Shown: one piece after another, positions 1-11,285 of the stretch
Numbering within the stretch: the first letter of the stretch is position 1
Layout of the letters: each line of letters starts with the position of its first letter
Source: Rhodospirillaceae bacterium
Lineage (GTDB): Bacteria > Pseudomonadota > Alphaproteobacteria > Rhodospirillales > Rhodospirillaceae
DNA length: 64,000 bases
Direction: 5' to 3'
Assembly: GCA_019694335.1 (NCBI GenBank)
Contig: JAIBCD010000004.1
Location: 1-64,000 of the forward strand
The notes under the pieces: model-generated
What the model saw: the letters and a program-made list of their open reading frames with translations, nothing else
Databases searched by the model: none
Told to the model about the DNA's origin: nothing
Translations under genes and position numbers: made by a program

Positions 1-474
1 CTTGCCGCTGGCCGGGATCTTCCTGGGATCGAGGCCGTGATCCTCCACCAGGTGCCGCACGGCGGGCGCCAGCGGATAATCGGAAACAATGGCGGGCTTC
101 GCGGCCGGCGCGGCCTTGGGCGCGGGGGCCGGCGCCGCCTTGGGCGCGGGCGCCGGAGCGGCAGCAGCCTTCGGAGCGGGAGCAGACGCCGGCGCGGCTT
201 TCGGCGCTTCGGCTTTCTTGGCGGGCGCGGCGGCGGCCCCAGCCGCCCCGATCACGCCGAGCACGGCGCCGACACCGACTTCGGAGCCTTCCGCGGCCAC
301 GACTTCCGAGAGCGTGCCGGCGCTTTCCGCGCGCACTTCCACGGTGACCTTGTCGGTCTCCAGCTCCACCACCGGTTCGTCCATGGCGACGGCGTCGCCG
401 ACTTTCTTGAACCACTTCGCGACGGTGGCTTCCGTGACCGATTCGCCCAGGGTGGGCACTTTGATATCCGGCAT
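1..474 (-). CDS. sucB: Dihydrolipoamide succinyltransferase (E2 of 2-oxoglutarate dehydrogenase), N-terminal part, cut by window edge
   Basis: E2 component that transfers the succinyl group from SucA to CoA in the citric acid cycle. The 158 visible residues begin with an N-terminal lipoyl domain carrying the motif [10 protein letters not shown]42 is the expected lipoylation site. A long Ala/Pro/Lys-rich flexible linker follows (about residues 78-125). The visible part ends in the start of the peripheral-subunit-binding domain, in the stretch around [15 protein letters not shown]. The catalytic acyltransferase domain lies beyond base 1. The ATG start lies 85 bases downstream of the sucA stop, so the two are probably co-transcribed. 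The lipoyl domain and sucA context make E2o much likelier than pyruvate dehydrogenase E2. Confidence 0.95.
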   Translation of the reverse strand, partial: MPDIKVPTLGESVTEATVAKWFKKVGDAVAMDEPVVELETDKVTVEVRAESAGTLSEVVAAEGSEVGVGAVLGVIGAAGAAAAPAKKAEAPKAAPASAPAPKAAAAPAPAPKAAPAPAPKAAPAAKPAIVSDYPLAPAVRHLVEDHGLDPRKIPASGK

Positions 475-559
475 GTCGTTCCCCGAAATTTATGTCGTCA
501 GTTGTTTTATTGGCCGGAGCGCCCCAAGGATTTCTTGAGTACGCGCCCCGGCGATAGCT

Positions 560-3487
560 TTACTCAGCGGCCATTTTTCCGATCTTCGAGATACGGCGGA
601 ACGGCTGCGGGATCTGGGCGAGCGGCGTGGTGAGCGCCCATTCGCAAATCTCGTTCTGTTCGCGCACGTGGTTCTTCATCAGACCGGTGGCCGGCGACGC
701 CGCCGGCGGACGGCCGGCGTAGACCGGGCGCTTGGCCTTGATGTCGAGCCCGTCGAGCGCGTATTCGAGGCGGCGGTCGACGAAGGTCCACGAACCCATG
801 TTGGCGGGCTCTTCCTGGCACCAGACCACTTCGGCGTTCTTGTATTTGGCGAACTCGCGAGCCAGCGTTTCCTTCGGCCAGGGATAGAGCTGCTCGACGC
901 GCATGATCGCCACGTCGTCGATGCGCTCCACCTCGCGCGCCTGCAGGAGGTCGTAATAGACCTTGCCGGAGCACACCACGATGCGGCGCACCTTCGCGGG
1001 CGCCGCGACCTTCTCGGTCTCGCCGAACACGCGCTGGAACGAGGTCTTCTCGGTCATGGTGTCCAGGGTCGAAACGCAGCGCTTGTGACGCAGCAGCGAC
1101 TTGGGCGTCATGATCACCAGCGGCTTGCGGAAGTTGCGGCGCATCTGGCGGCGCAGGGCGTGGAAGTAGTTGGCCGGCGTGGTGATATTGCAGACCTGCC
1201 AGTTATCCTGCGCCGACAGCTGCAGATAGCGCTCCATGCGCGCCGACGAATGCTCCGGCCCCTGGCCTTCGAAACCATGCGGCAGCAGCATGACCAGGCC
1301 CGACAGACGCAGCCACTTGCTTTCGCCCGAATTGATGAACTGGTCGATGATCATCTGGGCGCCGTTGGAGAAGTCGCCGAACTGGGCTTCCCACAGGGTC
1401 AGTGTGTTGGGGTCGGCGAGACTGTAGCCGTATTCGAAACCGAGCACCGAAAGCTCCGATAACGGGCTGTCGATGACTTCGAAGTGGGCCTGCTTCTCGC
1501 GAATATTGTTGAGCGGCACGTAGCGCGCCTCGGTATTCTGGTCCACCAGCACCGAGTGGCGCTGGGAGAACGTGCCGCGGCCGCAATCCTGGCCCGACAA
1601 ACGCACCGGGGTGCCTTCGACGACGAGCGTGCCATAGGCCAGCGCTTCCGCCGTCGCCCAGTCGATGTCCTTGCCGGTCTCGATCATCTCGAGCTTGGCC
1701 TTGAGCTGGCGCGCGACCTTGGGATTCACCGCGACGCCTTCCGGCGACCGCGAGATCGAGCGGCCGACCTCCTTCAGCAGGTCGAGCGACACGCCGGTCT
1801 TGTCGTCGCGGAGTTCCTCTTCCTCGCCCATCTGCGCGAGGCCTTTCCAGGCGCCTTCCAGCCAATCGGCCTTGTTGGGCTTGAAGCTGGAGGCGGATTC
1901 GAAATCCACCTCCATCATATGCATGAACTTGCTCATCATGCGGTCGGCGTCGTCCTTGGTGTAGAGGCCTTCCTCGACCAGGCGGCGCGCATAAAGCGTG
2001 CGCACCGACACATGGCCGTCGATCTTCTTGTACATCAACGGCTGGGTGAACTTAGGCTCGTCGCCTTCGTTGTGGCCGAAGCGGCGGTAGCAGACCATGT
2101 CCACAACCGTGTCGATGCCGAACTCCTGGCGGAAATCCATGGCGATGCGCGCGCAGTGCACTACCGCCTCGGGGTCGTCGCCGTTGCAATGGAAGATCGG
2201 CGCCTCGACCATCTTGGCCACGTCGGTGCAATAGAGGCCCGAGCGCGAGTAGCGCGGCGTGGTGGTGAAGCCGATCTGGTTGTTGATCACGAAGTGGACG
2301 GTGCCGCCGGTGGTGTAGCCCTCGATCTGCGAGAAGCCGAAGCACTCGGCGATGATGCCCTGGCCCGCGAAAGCCGCGTCGCCGTGGATCAGCAGGCCCA
2401 TCACCTGCTTGCGGGCGTGGTCGCCCATCTGTTCCTGCTTGGCGCGCACCTTGCCCAGCACGACCGGGTCGACCACTTCGAGGTGCGACGGGTTGGCGGT
2501 GAGCGAAAGGTGCACGGTGTTGCCGTCGAACTCACGGTCGGCCGAGGTACCGAGGTGGTACTTCACGTCGCCCGAGCCTTCGACCGAATCCGGGTTCGGG
2601 GAATTGCCCTGGAACTCGGAGAACAGCGCGCTGAACGGCTTGTGCATCACGTTGACCAGCACGTTGAGGCGCCCGCGGTGGGCCATGCCGATGACGATCT
2701 GCTTCACGCCGAGCGCGCCGCCGCGCTTGATCACCTGCTCCAGCGCCGGGATGGCGGACTCGCCGCCGTCGAGACCGAAGCGCTTGGTGCCGGTGTACTT
2801 GATGCCGAGGAACTTCTCGAACCCTTCCGCCTCGGTCAGGCGTTCGAGGATCGCCTTCTTGCCTTCGGTGGAGAAGCGCGGGGTCAGGCGGTCGGTCTCG
2901 ATGCGCTTCTGCAGCCAGGCCTTCTGCTTGGGATCCTGGACGTGGGTAAACTCGACGCCGATGGTGCCGCAGTAGGTGGATTTGAGCGCATCGACGATTT
3001 GGCGCAGGGTCGCCTTCTCGAAACCGAGCACGCCGCCCAGATGAATCTCCTTGTCCAGGTCGGCTTCGGTGAAGCCGTGGCTCTGGTAGTTGAGTTCCGG
3101 ATGGCTCTCGGGGTCGTGCAGGTTCAGGGGATCGAGCTGCGCCACCTGATGGCCGCGCGCGCGATACGCACGGATCAGTTGCAGGGCGTGAATCGAATTG
3201 ACGGCGTGGGTGGCCTCGCTGCTGCCGGGCATGGCGGCGTCGGCCTTTTTGGCCGGCTTGGCCCCTTTGGCGGGGATGTCGTCGTCGCTCTTGGCGCCGA
3301 TGATCTGGTGGTGGGATTCCTGCCAGCTGGCGCCGGACAGATCCTGCAGCAAAGCTGCTTCGTCGTCAGCCAAGTCATTGAAAAAGCTGATCCAACTCGG
3401 ATCGACCGCTGACGGATCCTGGCGGTACTTGGCATAAAGTTCGAGAATGAACGGCGCGTTCGCGCCGGTCAGAAATGAGGCGTCCAC
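560..3487 (-). CDS. sucA: 2-oxoglutarate dehydrogenase E1 component
   Basis: Thiamine-diphosphate-dependent decarboxylase of the 2-oxoglutarate dehydrogenase complex. The 975-residue length is normal for E1o. Visible hallmarks are the N-terminal segment FLTGANAPFILELYAKYRQD, which in this family contacts E2, GMAHRGRLNVL near residue 265, the ThDP-binding region with HGDAAFAGQG and INNQIGFTT, and the C-terminal transketolase domain with EGQGPEHSSARMERYLQL. The reading frame opens with GTG, with AAGGA eight bases upstream. It is followed by sucB. Upstream on the same strand are a TPR gene and a PagL-like gene rather than sucD directly, an unusual interruption. Confidence 0.98.
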   Translation of the reverse strand: MDASFLTGANAPFILELYAKYRQDPSAVDPSWISFFNDLADDEAALLQDLSGASWQESHHQIIGAKSDDDIPAKGAKPAKKADAAMPGSSEATHAVNSIHALQLIRAYRARGHQVAQLDPLNLHDPESHPELNYQSHGFTEADLDKEIHLGGVLGFEKATLRQIVDALKSTYCGTIGVEFTHVQDPKQKAWLQKRIETDRLTPRFSTEGKKAILERLTEAEGFEKFLGIKYTGTKRFGLDGGESAIPALEQVIKRGGALGVKQIVIGMAHRGRLNVLVNVMHKPFSALFSEFQGNSPNPDSVEGSGDVKYHLGTSADREFDGNTVHLSLTANPSHLEVVDPVVLGKVRAKQEQMGDHARKQVMGLLIHGDAAFAGQGIIAECFGFSQIEGYTTGGTVHFVINNQIGFTTTPRYSRSGLYCTDVAKMVEAPIFHCNGDDPEAVVHCARIAMDFRQEFGIDTVVDMVCYRRFGHNEGDEPKFTQPLMYKKIDGHVSVRTLYARRLVEEGLYTKDDADRMMSKFMHMMEVDFESASSFKPNKADWLEGAWKGLAQMGEEEELRDDKTGVSLDLLKEVGRSISRSPEGVAVNPKVARQLKAKLEMIETGKDIDWATAEALAYGTLVVEGTPVRLSGQDCGRGTFSQRHSVLVDQNTEARYVPLNNIREKQAHFEVIDSPLSELSVLGFEYGYSLADPNTLTLWEAQFGDFSNGAQMIIDQFINSGESKWLRLSGLVMLLPHGFEGQGPEHSSARMERYLQLSAQDNWQVCNITTPANYFHALRRQMRRNFRKPLVIMTPKSLLRHKRCVSTLDTMTEKTSFQRVFGETEKVAAPAKVRRIVVCSGKVYYDLLQAREVERIDDVAIMRVEQLYPWPKETLAREFAKYKNAEVVWCQEEPANMGSWTFVDRRLEYALDGLDIKAKRPVYAGRPPAASPATGLMKNHVREQNEICEWALTTPLAQIPQPFRRISKIGKMAAE

Positions 3488-3668
3488 GGAAGAAATCCTT
3501 GCCTAACGGCCTTTCCCGGCCCGCCAGCAGCAGTCGCCTGAGGAAAAGCCCCAACCGCTCAGTCATAGACGAATTGCCCCTTGCGGACAATGACTTGGAG
3601 GGCCAATTGGCGTGTTGGAAGCAAGAGGCAGGGCTGCAAAATCAAGCCCCTAGCGGGAGCCGCGCGGC

Positions 3669-4244
3669 TTACGGGACCACCTTGTCCCGAATCCAGCCCT
3701 CGACCTGGGCGAGGCCGCTGCGGGCGTCGGAGTCGTCCGGCTTGAAGCGCAAGAGCTCTTCGTAGGTGGCCTTGGCCCGGGGCAGTTCGCCGACCGCGGC
3801 GCAGGCGCCGGCCTTGCCGTGGAGCGCGGTGATGTTGTGCGGGTCATGCCCGAGGACTTCGGCATAGACCACCAGGGCGTCTTCCCAGGCCTGCAGCTGT
3901 TCGAGACACAAGCCCAAGTCGCAAAGGATCGGGTAACGCGCGGGCCCCGCCAGGTCGGCGGCCGCGCGCAGGGCCTCGACCGCCTCCGGCGTGCGGCCCT
4001 GCATCGCCCGGATACGGCCGAACAGATGGCGGTATTGCGCGTCACGCGGCGCGAGTTCCATCGCCTTCTCGATATGGCCCACGGCCGCGTCGGCGAAACC
4101 CCTCTCCATCGCGACCAGCGCCAGGAGTTTTTGCGGTTCGGGATCGACGCCGTCCTGCTCCGCGGCGGCGCGGTAGCACCACTCCGCCCGGTCGAGATCG
4201 CCGGCGTCGTGATGGGCGAGGCCCTGGTCGATCAGAGAGGACAT
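3669..4244 (-). CDS. Tetratricopeptide-repeat protein
   Basis: Protein of 191 residues made largely of TPR helices: repeated patterns such as GDLDRAEWCYRAAAEQD and AWEDALVVYAEVLGHDPHN run through most of its length. No signal peptide or membrane segment is seen, so it is probably cytoplasmic. I chose the ATG at 4244 (MSSLIDQG); an upstream ATG at 4292 would overlap the preceding PagL-like gene. It lies between the PagL-like gene (21 bases upstream) and sucA on the same strand, so it probably belongs to the suc transcription unit. TPR domains mediate protein-protein contacts; the partner is unknown and no link to 2-oxoglutarate dehydrogenase is shown by the sequence. Confidence 0.8.
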   Translation of the reverse strand: MSSLIDQGLAHHDAGDLDRAEWCYRAAAEQDGVDPEPQKLLALVAMERGFADAAVGHIEKAMELAPRDAQYRHLFGRIRAMQGRTPEAVEALRAAADLAGPARYPILCDLGLCLEQLQAWEDALVVYAEVLGHDPHNITALHGKAGACAAVGELPRAKATYEELLRFKPDDSDARSGLAQVEGWIRDKVVP

Positions 4245-4264
4245 CGATTCTCGGTCCACCCCTT

Positions 4265-4792
4265 CTATAGGCCCGGGAAGGCGAAGGCCCACGTCACCAA
4301 GGCGGAATTGATGCCGGGATTGACCCGCCCGGTGCCCGCGTTGGAGATGTGATCGATCGCCACCCCCAGACGCGCATTGGGCAGCACACGATAGGAAAGG
4401 CCCAGCGCCAGGTGGAATTCGAACGGTTGGCCGGGATCGAGACCCTTCGCCTTGCTGTAAACCCCCATGCCGGCGGCGGGCGTGAATTCCCAGGCATTGG
4501 CCGCGCCGAACTGAATCGGCGCCGCGAGACCGGCATAGGCGTAGGTCGCGCCCTTGCTGTTGACCATGAAGCCCACCAACGGCTTCAGGCCGCGAAACCC
4601 ACCCTCGCCGGCATTGTCGAACAAGCCGTGACCGAAACGATACTCGATGCGGCCTTCGACATACTGCGTGCGGTGACCGACGAGATCGAACACGCCCGCG
4701 TTGAGGATCACCGCCGCCGGATCGGCGGCGTGACCCGTGCGCGGGAACGCAAAACCCGCGAGGACCGCTACAACGGCAAGGAAACGCGCCAA
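4265..4792 (-). CDS. PagL-like acyloxyacyl hydrolase / lipid A 3-O-deacylase family protein
   Basis: Outer-membrane beta-barrel candidate of 175 residues with a signal peptide (residues 1-22, cleavage probably after GHA). The C-terminal segment has the PagL signature HISNAG, with H148 and S150 in the places of the PagL catalytic His and Ser, and the chain ends in an aromatic-rich beta strand. The position 14 residues after the His, which is the catalytic Glu in Pseudomonas PagL as I recall it, is N162 here, so activity on lipid A is uncertain. The start is TTG, with AAGGA nine bases upstream inside the end of sucD. It is 12 bases downstream of sucD and probably co-transcribed. Confidence 0.72.
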   Translation of the reverse strand: MARFLAVVAVLAGFAFPRTGHAADPAAVILNAGVFDLVGHRTQYVEGRIEYRFGHGLFDNAGEGGFRGLKPLVGFMVNSKGATYAYAGLAAPIQFGAANAWEFTPAAGMGVYSKAKGLDPGQPFEFHLALGLSYRVLPNARLGVAIDHISNAGTGRVNPGINSALVTWAFAFPGL

Positions 4793-4804
4793 GAGCAGGT
4801 TTCC

Positions 4805-5680
4805 TTACTTGCCCATGGCCTTGAGCATGGTGGAGCCCAGCGCCGACGGGCTGTCGGCGATGTGATAGCCCGCACTGCGCATGGCTTCGAACTTCGCGGC
4901 CGCGGTGCCTTTGCCGCCGGAGACGATGGCGCCGGCGTGGCCCATGCGGCGGCCCGGAGGCGCCGTGGTGCCGGCGACGAAACCGACGATCGGCTTCTTC
5001 TTCTTCGCGGCCTTGTAGAACGCAGCGGCGTCTTCCTCGGCGGTGCCGCCGATTTCACCGATCATGATGATGCCCTGGGTTTCGTCGTCGCCCAGGAACA
5101 TGTCGAGGCAGTCGATGAAGTTGGTGCCGTTGACCGGGTCACCGCCGATGCCGATGCAAGTGGTCTGGCCGAGGCCGGCGGCGGTGGTTTGCGCGACGGC
5201 TTCATAGGTGAGCGTGCCGGAACGCGAGACGATGCCGATCTTGCCGCGCTGGTGGATATGGCCTGGCATGATGCCGATCTTGCACTCGCCGGGGGTGATG
5301 ACACCGGGGCAGTTCGGGCCGACCAGACGGGTTTTCGAGCCGCTTAGGGCGCGCTTCACCTTCACCATGTCCAACACCGGAATGCCTTCGGTGATGCAGA
5401 CCGCGAGCGGGATTTCGGCGTCGATGGCTTCCAGGATCGCGTCGGCCGCGAACGGCGGCGGCACGTAGATCACGGTCGCGTCGCAGCCGGTTGCCTGCTT
5501 GGCGTCGGCGACGGTGTCGAACACCGGCAGGTCGAGATGCGTGGTGCCGCCCTTACCGGGAGTCACGCCGCCGACCATCTTGGTGCCGTAGGCGATCGCC
5601 TGTTCGGAGTGGAAAGTACCCTGGCTGCCGGTGAAACCCTGGCAGATGACCTTGGTGTTCTTGTTGATCAGGACGGCCAT
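4805..5680 (-). CDS. sucD: Succinyl-CoA synthetase alpha subunit
   Basis: Alpha subunit of succinate-CoA ligase, which makes ATP or GTP from succinyl-CoA. At 291 residues it has the normal length. It begins [20 protein letters not shown], the CoA-binding Rossmann segment, and carries [12 protein letters not shown] near residue 245, with the histidine that is transiently phosphorylated. Start ATG is preceded by GGAGG. It follows sucC with a single base between the genes, so translation is probably coupled. Confidence 0.98.
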   Translation of the reverse strand: MAVLINKNTKVICQGFTGSQGTFHSEQAIAYGTKMVGGVTPGKGGTTHLDLPVFDTVADAKQATGCDATVIYVPPPFAADAILEAIDAEIPLAVCITEGIPVLDMVKVKRALSGSKTRLVGPNCPGVITPGECKIGIMPGHIHQRGKIGIVSRSGTLTYEAVAQTTAAGLGQTTCIGIGGDPVNGTNFIDCLDMFLGDDETQGIIMIGEIGGTAEEDAAAFYKAAKKKKPIVGFVAGTTAPPGRRMGHAGAIVSGGKGTAAAKFEAMRSAGYHIADSPSALGSTMLKAMGK

Positions 5681-5681
5681 G

Positions 5682-6878
<1,197 letters not shown>

Positions 6879-6918
6879 GATGTTCGCTCTGCTGGGGCGG
6901 GTGTGGCGGCGGGAATGT

Positions 6919-6950
6919 CGCGAGAAACGGGGCGAAAGCCCCCCTTCGCG
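6919..6950. other. GAAA-tetraloop hairpin between sucC and the divergent oxygenase
   Basis: On the plus strand GGGGC-GAAA-GCCCC forms a perfect five-pair stem closed by a GNRA-type loop, enclosed by CGCGA/TCGCG. It sits in the divergent intergenic region, 41 bases upstream of sucC and 112 bases upstream of the oxygenase. It could be part of either leader; there is no U-tract, so it is not a good terminator. Confidence 0.35.
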
Positions 6951-7061
6951 CCGGGGCCTTTTATAGCACCCGGGACACCCCACGCAACCGGGCGGTTCCG
7001 GCATTTCAGCCTTCCCGCAATGCCGATTCACCTTGGTTGCTCAACGGTCTAAACTGAACAC

Positions 7062-7691
7062 ATGCGTGTCCTTAATCTTGAAGCCATCGCCGCCGCCCCC
7101 GCCGCCGACGACCCCTACCGGCATTTCGTGGGCGCCGCGGTCCTGAAACCGGATGCGGTTCCCGGGTTGCTGGCGGATTTTCCCGACATCAAGCAGCCAG
7201 GGTTCTACCCGGTCACCGATCTCACCGTTCGCGGAACCTTCGCCGACCTGATCGCGGATATGAACGAACCGGCGTTCAGCCAGGTGCTGGGCGAAAAACT
7301 CGGGCTGGAGCTGGCCTCCAAACCCAGGCTGATCACGATCCGCAAATGGTCCGCCGCGTCCGACGGGCGTATCCACACCGACTCCTTAAGCAAGATCGCC
7401 ACCACGCTGATCTATCTGAACGAGCAATGGGCCGACAACGGCGGCGGACGCTTGCGCGTGCTGCGCGGTCCCAAGGATTTCGAGGATTACACCAAGGAGA
7501 TCAACCCGGTGGTGGGCTCGATGTTCGGCTTCCGCCGCGCCGAGAATTCCTGGCACGGCCATTTGCCCTTCGCGGGCGAACGCAAGGTGGTGCAGATCAC
7601 CTGGCTGATCGATGACTCAAAGGTCGCTCACAAGACGCGCACCGCCAAGTGGACAAGGTGGCTGAAAAGACTGAACCCGTTTTCCGCTTAA
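7062..7691 (+). CDS. 2OG-Fe(II) oxygenase family protein (prolyl-4-hydroxylase-like)
   Basis: Soluble protein of 209 residues with the double-stranded beta-helix iron site of the 2-oxoglutarate/Fe(II) dioxygenases. RIHTD supplies H105 and D107, SWHGH supplies the distal H165, and R174 is placed to bind 2-oxoglutarate. Such enzymes hydroxylate proteins or small molecules; the substrate cannot be read from the sequence. It is the only plus-strand gene in the citric-acid-cycle block, between sucC and mdh, which is notable because its cosubstrate and coproduct (2-oxoglutarate and succinate) are intermediates handled by the neighbours. The stop codon lies inside a perfect hairpin. Confidence 0.85.
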   Translation: MRVLNLEAIAAAPAADDPYRHFVGAAVLKPDAVPGLLADFPDIKQPGFYPVTDLTVRGTFADLIADMNEPAFSQVLGEKLGLELASKPRLITIRKWSAASDGRIHTDSLSKIATTLIYLNEQWADNGGGRLRVLRGPKDFEDYTKEINPVVGSMFGFRRAENSWHGHLPFAGERKVVQITWLIDDSKVAHKTRTAKWTRWLKRLNPFSA

Positions 7692-7736
7692 AGCGGAAAA
7701 CGGGTTCTTGTTAAGACGGGTTTTCTACGAAAACCC
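7674..7736. terminator. Two consecutive hairpins between convergent oxygenase and mdh
   Basis: The first is a perfect 16-bp inverted repeat (7674-7689 with 7691-7706) that includes the oxygenase stop codon in its centre. The second is GGGTTTTC-TAC-GAAAACCC (7718-7736). They lie between two converging genes, as expected for bidirectional termination. Neither has a strong U-tract. Confidence 0.6.
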
Positions 7737-7769
7737 TTTGGCAGCGGTTAGCGTACTGAAACGCCGGCG

Positions 7770-8909
<1,140 letters not shown>

Positions 8910-8927
8910 TTAGCGTGGAGGTGTGAA

Positions 8928-10010
8928 ATGCGACGTTTACCGGTTGCCGCCTGCCTGGCCGCGCTCGCGGCCTGCGCGGCGCCCGCGCATCAGGCGCCAC
9001 CAGCCGCGGTCCCGGCGCACAGCCCGGCGCCCGCGCCGCCGCCGGAAGAACCCGGCGTTCCGATCGCGGTCACCCTGCCCGATATCACCACTTACGGCCT
9101 GATCCGCACCGACGGCGGAAAGATGCCCGCCCAGGTGCTCGCCCTCGGCCAGGCCGCGGACCTGCTCGCCGGCTACGATGTGGTGTTTTTGGGCGAGGTC
9201 CACCGCCATGTCGGCAACCAGCGCGCCCAGATGGACCTGTTCCGCGAAATCCATAAGCGCGCGCCCAACGTCGCGCTGTCGATGGAGCAATTCGAGCGCG
9301 ACGTCCAATCGGTCCTCGACGACTACCTGGCGGGTAAAACGGGCGAAGTCTCCCTGGCCGAGAAAGGCCGTGCCTGGCAAAGCTACGGCACGACCTACCG
9401 GCCGCTGGTGGAATACGCCAAGGAACATCATTTGCCGGTGATCGCCGCCAACGCGCCCGAACAGGTGATTCGCTGCGTCGGACGCGAGGGGTTGGGATTC
9501 CTAACGAGCATGAGTCCCGCCGCACGCGGCTGGGCCGCCGCCGAGGTACATGCCGGCGAAGGCAAATACCGCGACAAGTTCATGGGCTTCGCCATGGGCG
9601 ACGCCGGCCACGGCGGCGGCAAGAAAGGCGATGCGCCCAGCGCCCAGGCGATCCGCGGCTTCGAGGCCCAGGCCACGCGCGACGACACCATGGCGGAATC
9701 GATTTTCCTGCACTTGCAGAAAAACCCCGGACGCAAGGTGGTGCACCTGACCGGCTCGTTCCACAGCGACGACTTCCTGGGCACCGTCGAACGCCTGCAA
9801 ATGCGCGACCCCAAGCTCAAGATCGCGGTGGTAAGCCCCACGGATTACAGGACCGCGGACAACTTGACCCTCAAGGCGTCGGACGCCGCGGGCGGCACGA
9901 TGGTGCTGGCGCTGCGCGCCTTGCCGCGACTCTACGTCACGGCCGACGAGATGCGCGCGGCGATGCGCGGGCAGTCCACAAACCGCGAGAAGGTCAACTG
10001 CAAGATGTGA
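8928..10010 (+). CDS. ChaN-family lipoprotein
   Basis: Exported lipoprotein of 360 residues. The signal peptide ends in the lipobox LAAC, with lipidated C16, followed by an Ala/Pro-rich tether (about residues 17-45). The body matches the ChaN/haem-binding (Tiki/EreA-fold) family, with the conserved opening VVFLGEVHRHVGNQRAQM and the later motif VVHLTGSFHSDD. ChaN in Campylobacter binds haem on the outer membrane; iron or haem binding here is inference. Start ATG has GGAGG eight bases upstream. It converges on zapE with no bases between the two stops. Confidence 0.85.
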   Translation: MRRLPVAACLAALAACAAPAHQAPPAAVPAHSPAPAPPPEEPGVPIAVTLPDITTYGLIRTDGGKMPAQVLALGQAADLLAGYDVVFLGEVHRHVGNQRAQMDLFREIHKRAPNVALSMEQFERDVQSVLDDYLAGKTGEVSLAEKGRAWQSYGTTYRPLVEYAKEHHLPVIAANAPEQVIRCVGREGLGFLTSMSPAARGWAAAEVHAGEGKYRDKFMGFAMGDAGHGGGKKGDAPSAQAIRGFEAQATRDDTMAESIFLHLQKNPGRKVVHLTGSFHSDDFLGTVERLQMRDPKLKIAVVSPTDYRTADNLTLKASDAAGGTMVLALRALPRLYVTADEMRAAMRGQSTNREKVNCKM

Positions 10011-11129
10011 CTATTTATGGTGGGCCTGCCGAATGTAGTCGGCGGCCTGCATCTCGATCAGGCGCGAGACGGTGCGGTGAAATTCGAACCCGCCTTCATA
10101 CCCTTGATATAGATCCTGAGGCGGCACTGCCGCCGAACAGATCAGCGCCGTGCGATGTTCGTAGAGCGCGTCGATCAGGGTCACGAACCGGCGCGCCGCG
10201 TCTTTCAGGTCTTCGTTCATCTGCGGGATATTGCGCAAGATCAGTGTCGAGAACTGCGCGGCGATGGCGAGATAGTCGCTGGGGCCGAGGGGCTGCTGGC
10301 ACAGGTCGGCGAAATCGAACCGCGCCGTGCCATGCGCCGCCGCCGGCACCGGAATCCGCCGGCCCTGGATCAAAACCACGTCCTGCGCCGGCGCCGAATC
10401 GTCGGTGAGCCGCGCCCAGGCCGCGTCCAAAGCGGCGTCAGCAGCCTGCCCCAGCGGCGTGACGTAGACCTGCTGCCCGGCCAACCGCCCCAGGCGGTAG
10501 TCCTGGGCCGCGTTCAGTTCCAGCAAATCGAAGGCCTGTTTGATGAGCGCGATGAACGGCAGGAAACGGTCGCGTTGCAGCCCGTGTTTGTAGAGGTCGT
10601 CCGGCTGACGGTTGGACGTGGAGACGATCACGACCCCACGCGCGAGCAATTTCTCGAACAGGCGCCCGACGATCATCGCGTCGGCGATGTCGCGCACCTC
10701 CAACTCATCGAGGCACAGCAATGTCGTGGAGTCGGCGATGCCGTCGGCCATGCCTGGAATCGGATCGCCTTCCTCCTCATACATCGGCAACTGGCGGCGG
10801 CGATGGATCTCGCCGTGAATGTCGCGCATGAAGGCGTGGAAATGCACCCGGTCCTTGGCCGCGACCGGGGCGGCTTCGAAGAACAGGTTCATGAGCATCG
10901 ATTTGCCGCGTCCGACGCCGCCAAAGAGATAGAGCCCGCGCGGCGGCGGCTGATCGGGGCCACCGAACAGCTTGCCCAGCACGCCCTTCTTGGTGCCCTT
11001 GGGTTTGTAGGACGCCAGCGCGTTTGCCAGCGCCGCCAGCTTTTTCGCCGCCGCTTCCTGGATCGGGTCGGATTTCAGTTCGCCGGACGCCACCTTGGCG
11101 CGGTAGCGGATGAGCAGGTCGTTACTCAT
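10011..11129 (-). CDS. zapE: Cell division protein ZapE (AFG1-like ATPase)
   Basis: AAA-type ATPase of 372 residues of the AFG1/ZapE family; ZapE in E. coli acts on FtsZ at the septum under stress. The Walker A motif is GGVGRGKSMLMN near residue 75 and the Walker B is LLCLDELEV near residue 148, followed by the family motif FHAFM earlier at about 98. It is usually found next to mdh in alphaproteobacteria; here a ChaN-like lipoprotein lies between them. Start ATG at MSNDLLIRYR. Confidence 0.95.
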   Translation of the reverse strand: MSNDLLIRYRAKVASGELKSDPIQEAAAKKLAALANALASYKPKGTKKGVLGKLFGGPDQPPPRGLYLFGGVGRGKSMLMNLFFEAAPVAAKDRVHFHAFMRDIHGEIHRRRQLPMYEEEGDPIPGMADGIADSTTLLCLDELEVRDIADAMIVGRLFEKLLARGVVIVSTSNRQPDDLYKHGLQRDRFLPFIALIKQAFDLLELNAAQDYRLGRLAGQQVYVTPLGQAADAALDAAWARLTDDSAPAQDVVLIQGRRIPVPAAAHGTARFDFADLCQQPLGPSDYLAIAAQFSTLILRNIPQMNEDLKDAARRFVTLIDALYEHRTALICSAAVPPQDLYQGYEGGFEFHRTVSRLIEMQAADYIRQAHHK

Positions 11130-11147
11130 GACTTTGGTTATTTTTTT

Positions 11148-11231
11148 GGTCGCATCGCTTTAACCGTCGCGCGAAGCGCGCGATTCCCTGGTCTGCCGGC
11201 ACCCGCTTTTCGGAACGATGCTTCGAAAAGC
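11148..11231. repeat. RIME-like palindromic repeat, copy 1 (divergent)
   Basis: Starts TTTGGTCGCATCG and ends near CGATGC. It contains two inner hairpins, TCGCGCG-AAG-CGCGCGA (11167-11183) and GCTTTTCG/CGAAAAGC (11205-11212 with 11224-11231). It shares borders and layout with the copy at 20346-20442. It lies just upstream of zapE, downstream of the DHH gene. Confidence 0.6.
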
Positions 11232-11233
11232 AA

Positions 11234-11261
11234 CATGCCGCCCCCTTGCGAGGGCGGCATG
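11234..11261 (-). terminator. Terminator of the DHH phosphoesterase gene
   Basis: Perfect 10-bp stem CATGCCGCCC/GGGCGGCATG with an 8-base loop, lying 25 bases after the DHH stop on the minus strand and followed there by TTGCTTTTC, a short U-tract. Confidence 0.6.
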
Positions 11262-11285
11262 CGGGTAACGCATAAATCGACAGGA

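Noticed and set aside
1484..3412. 642-codon plus-strand open frame
   Set aside because: Antisense to sucA; composition (His, Arg, Gly-rich) is that of a shadow of a GC-rich gene and no domain is recognisable.
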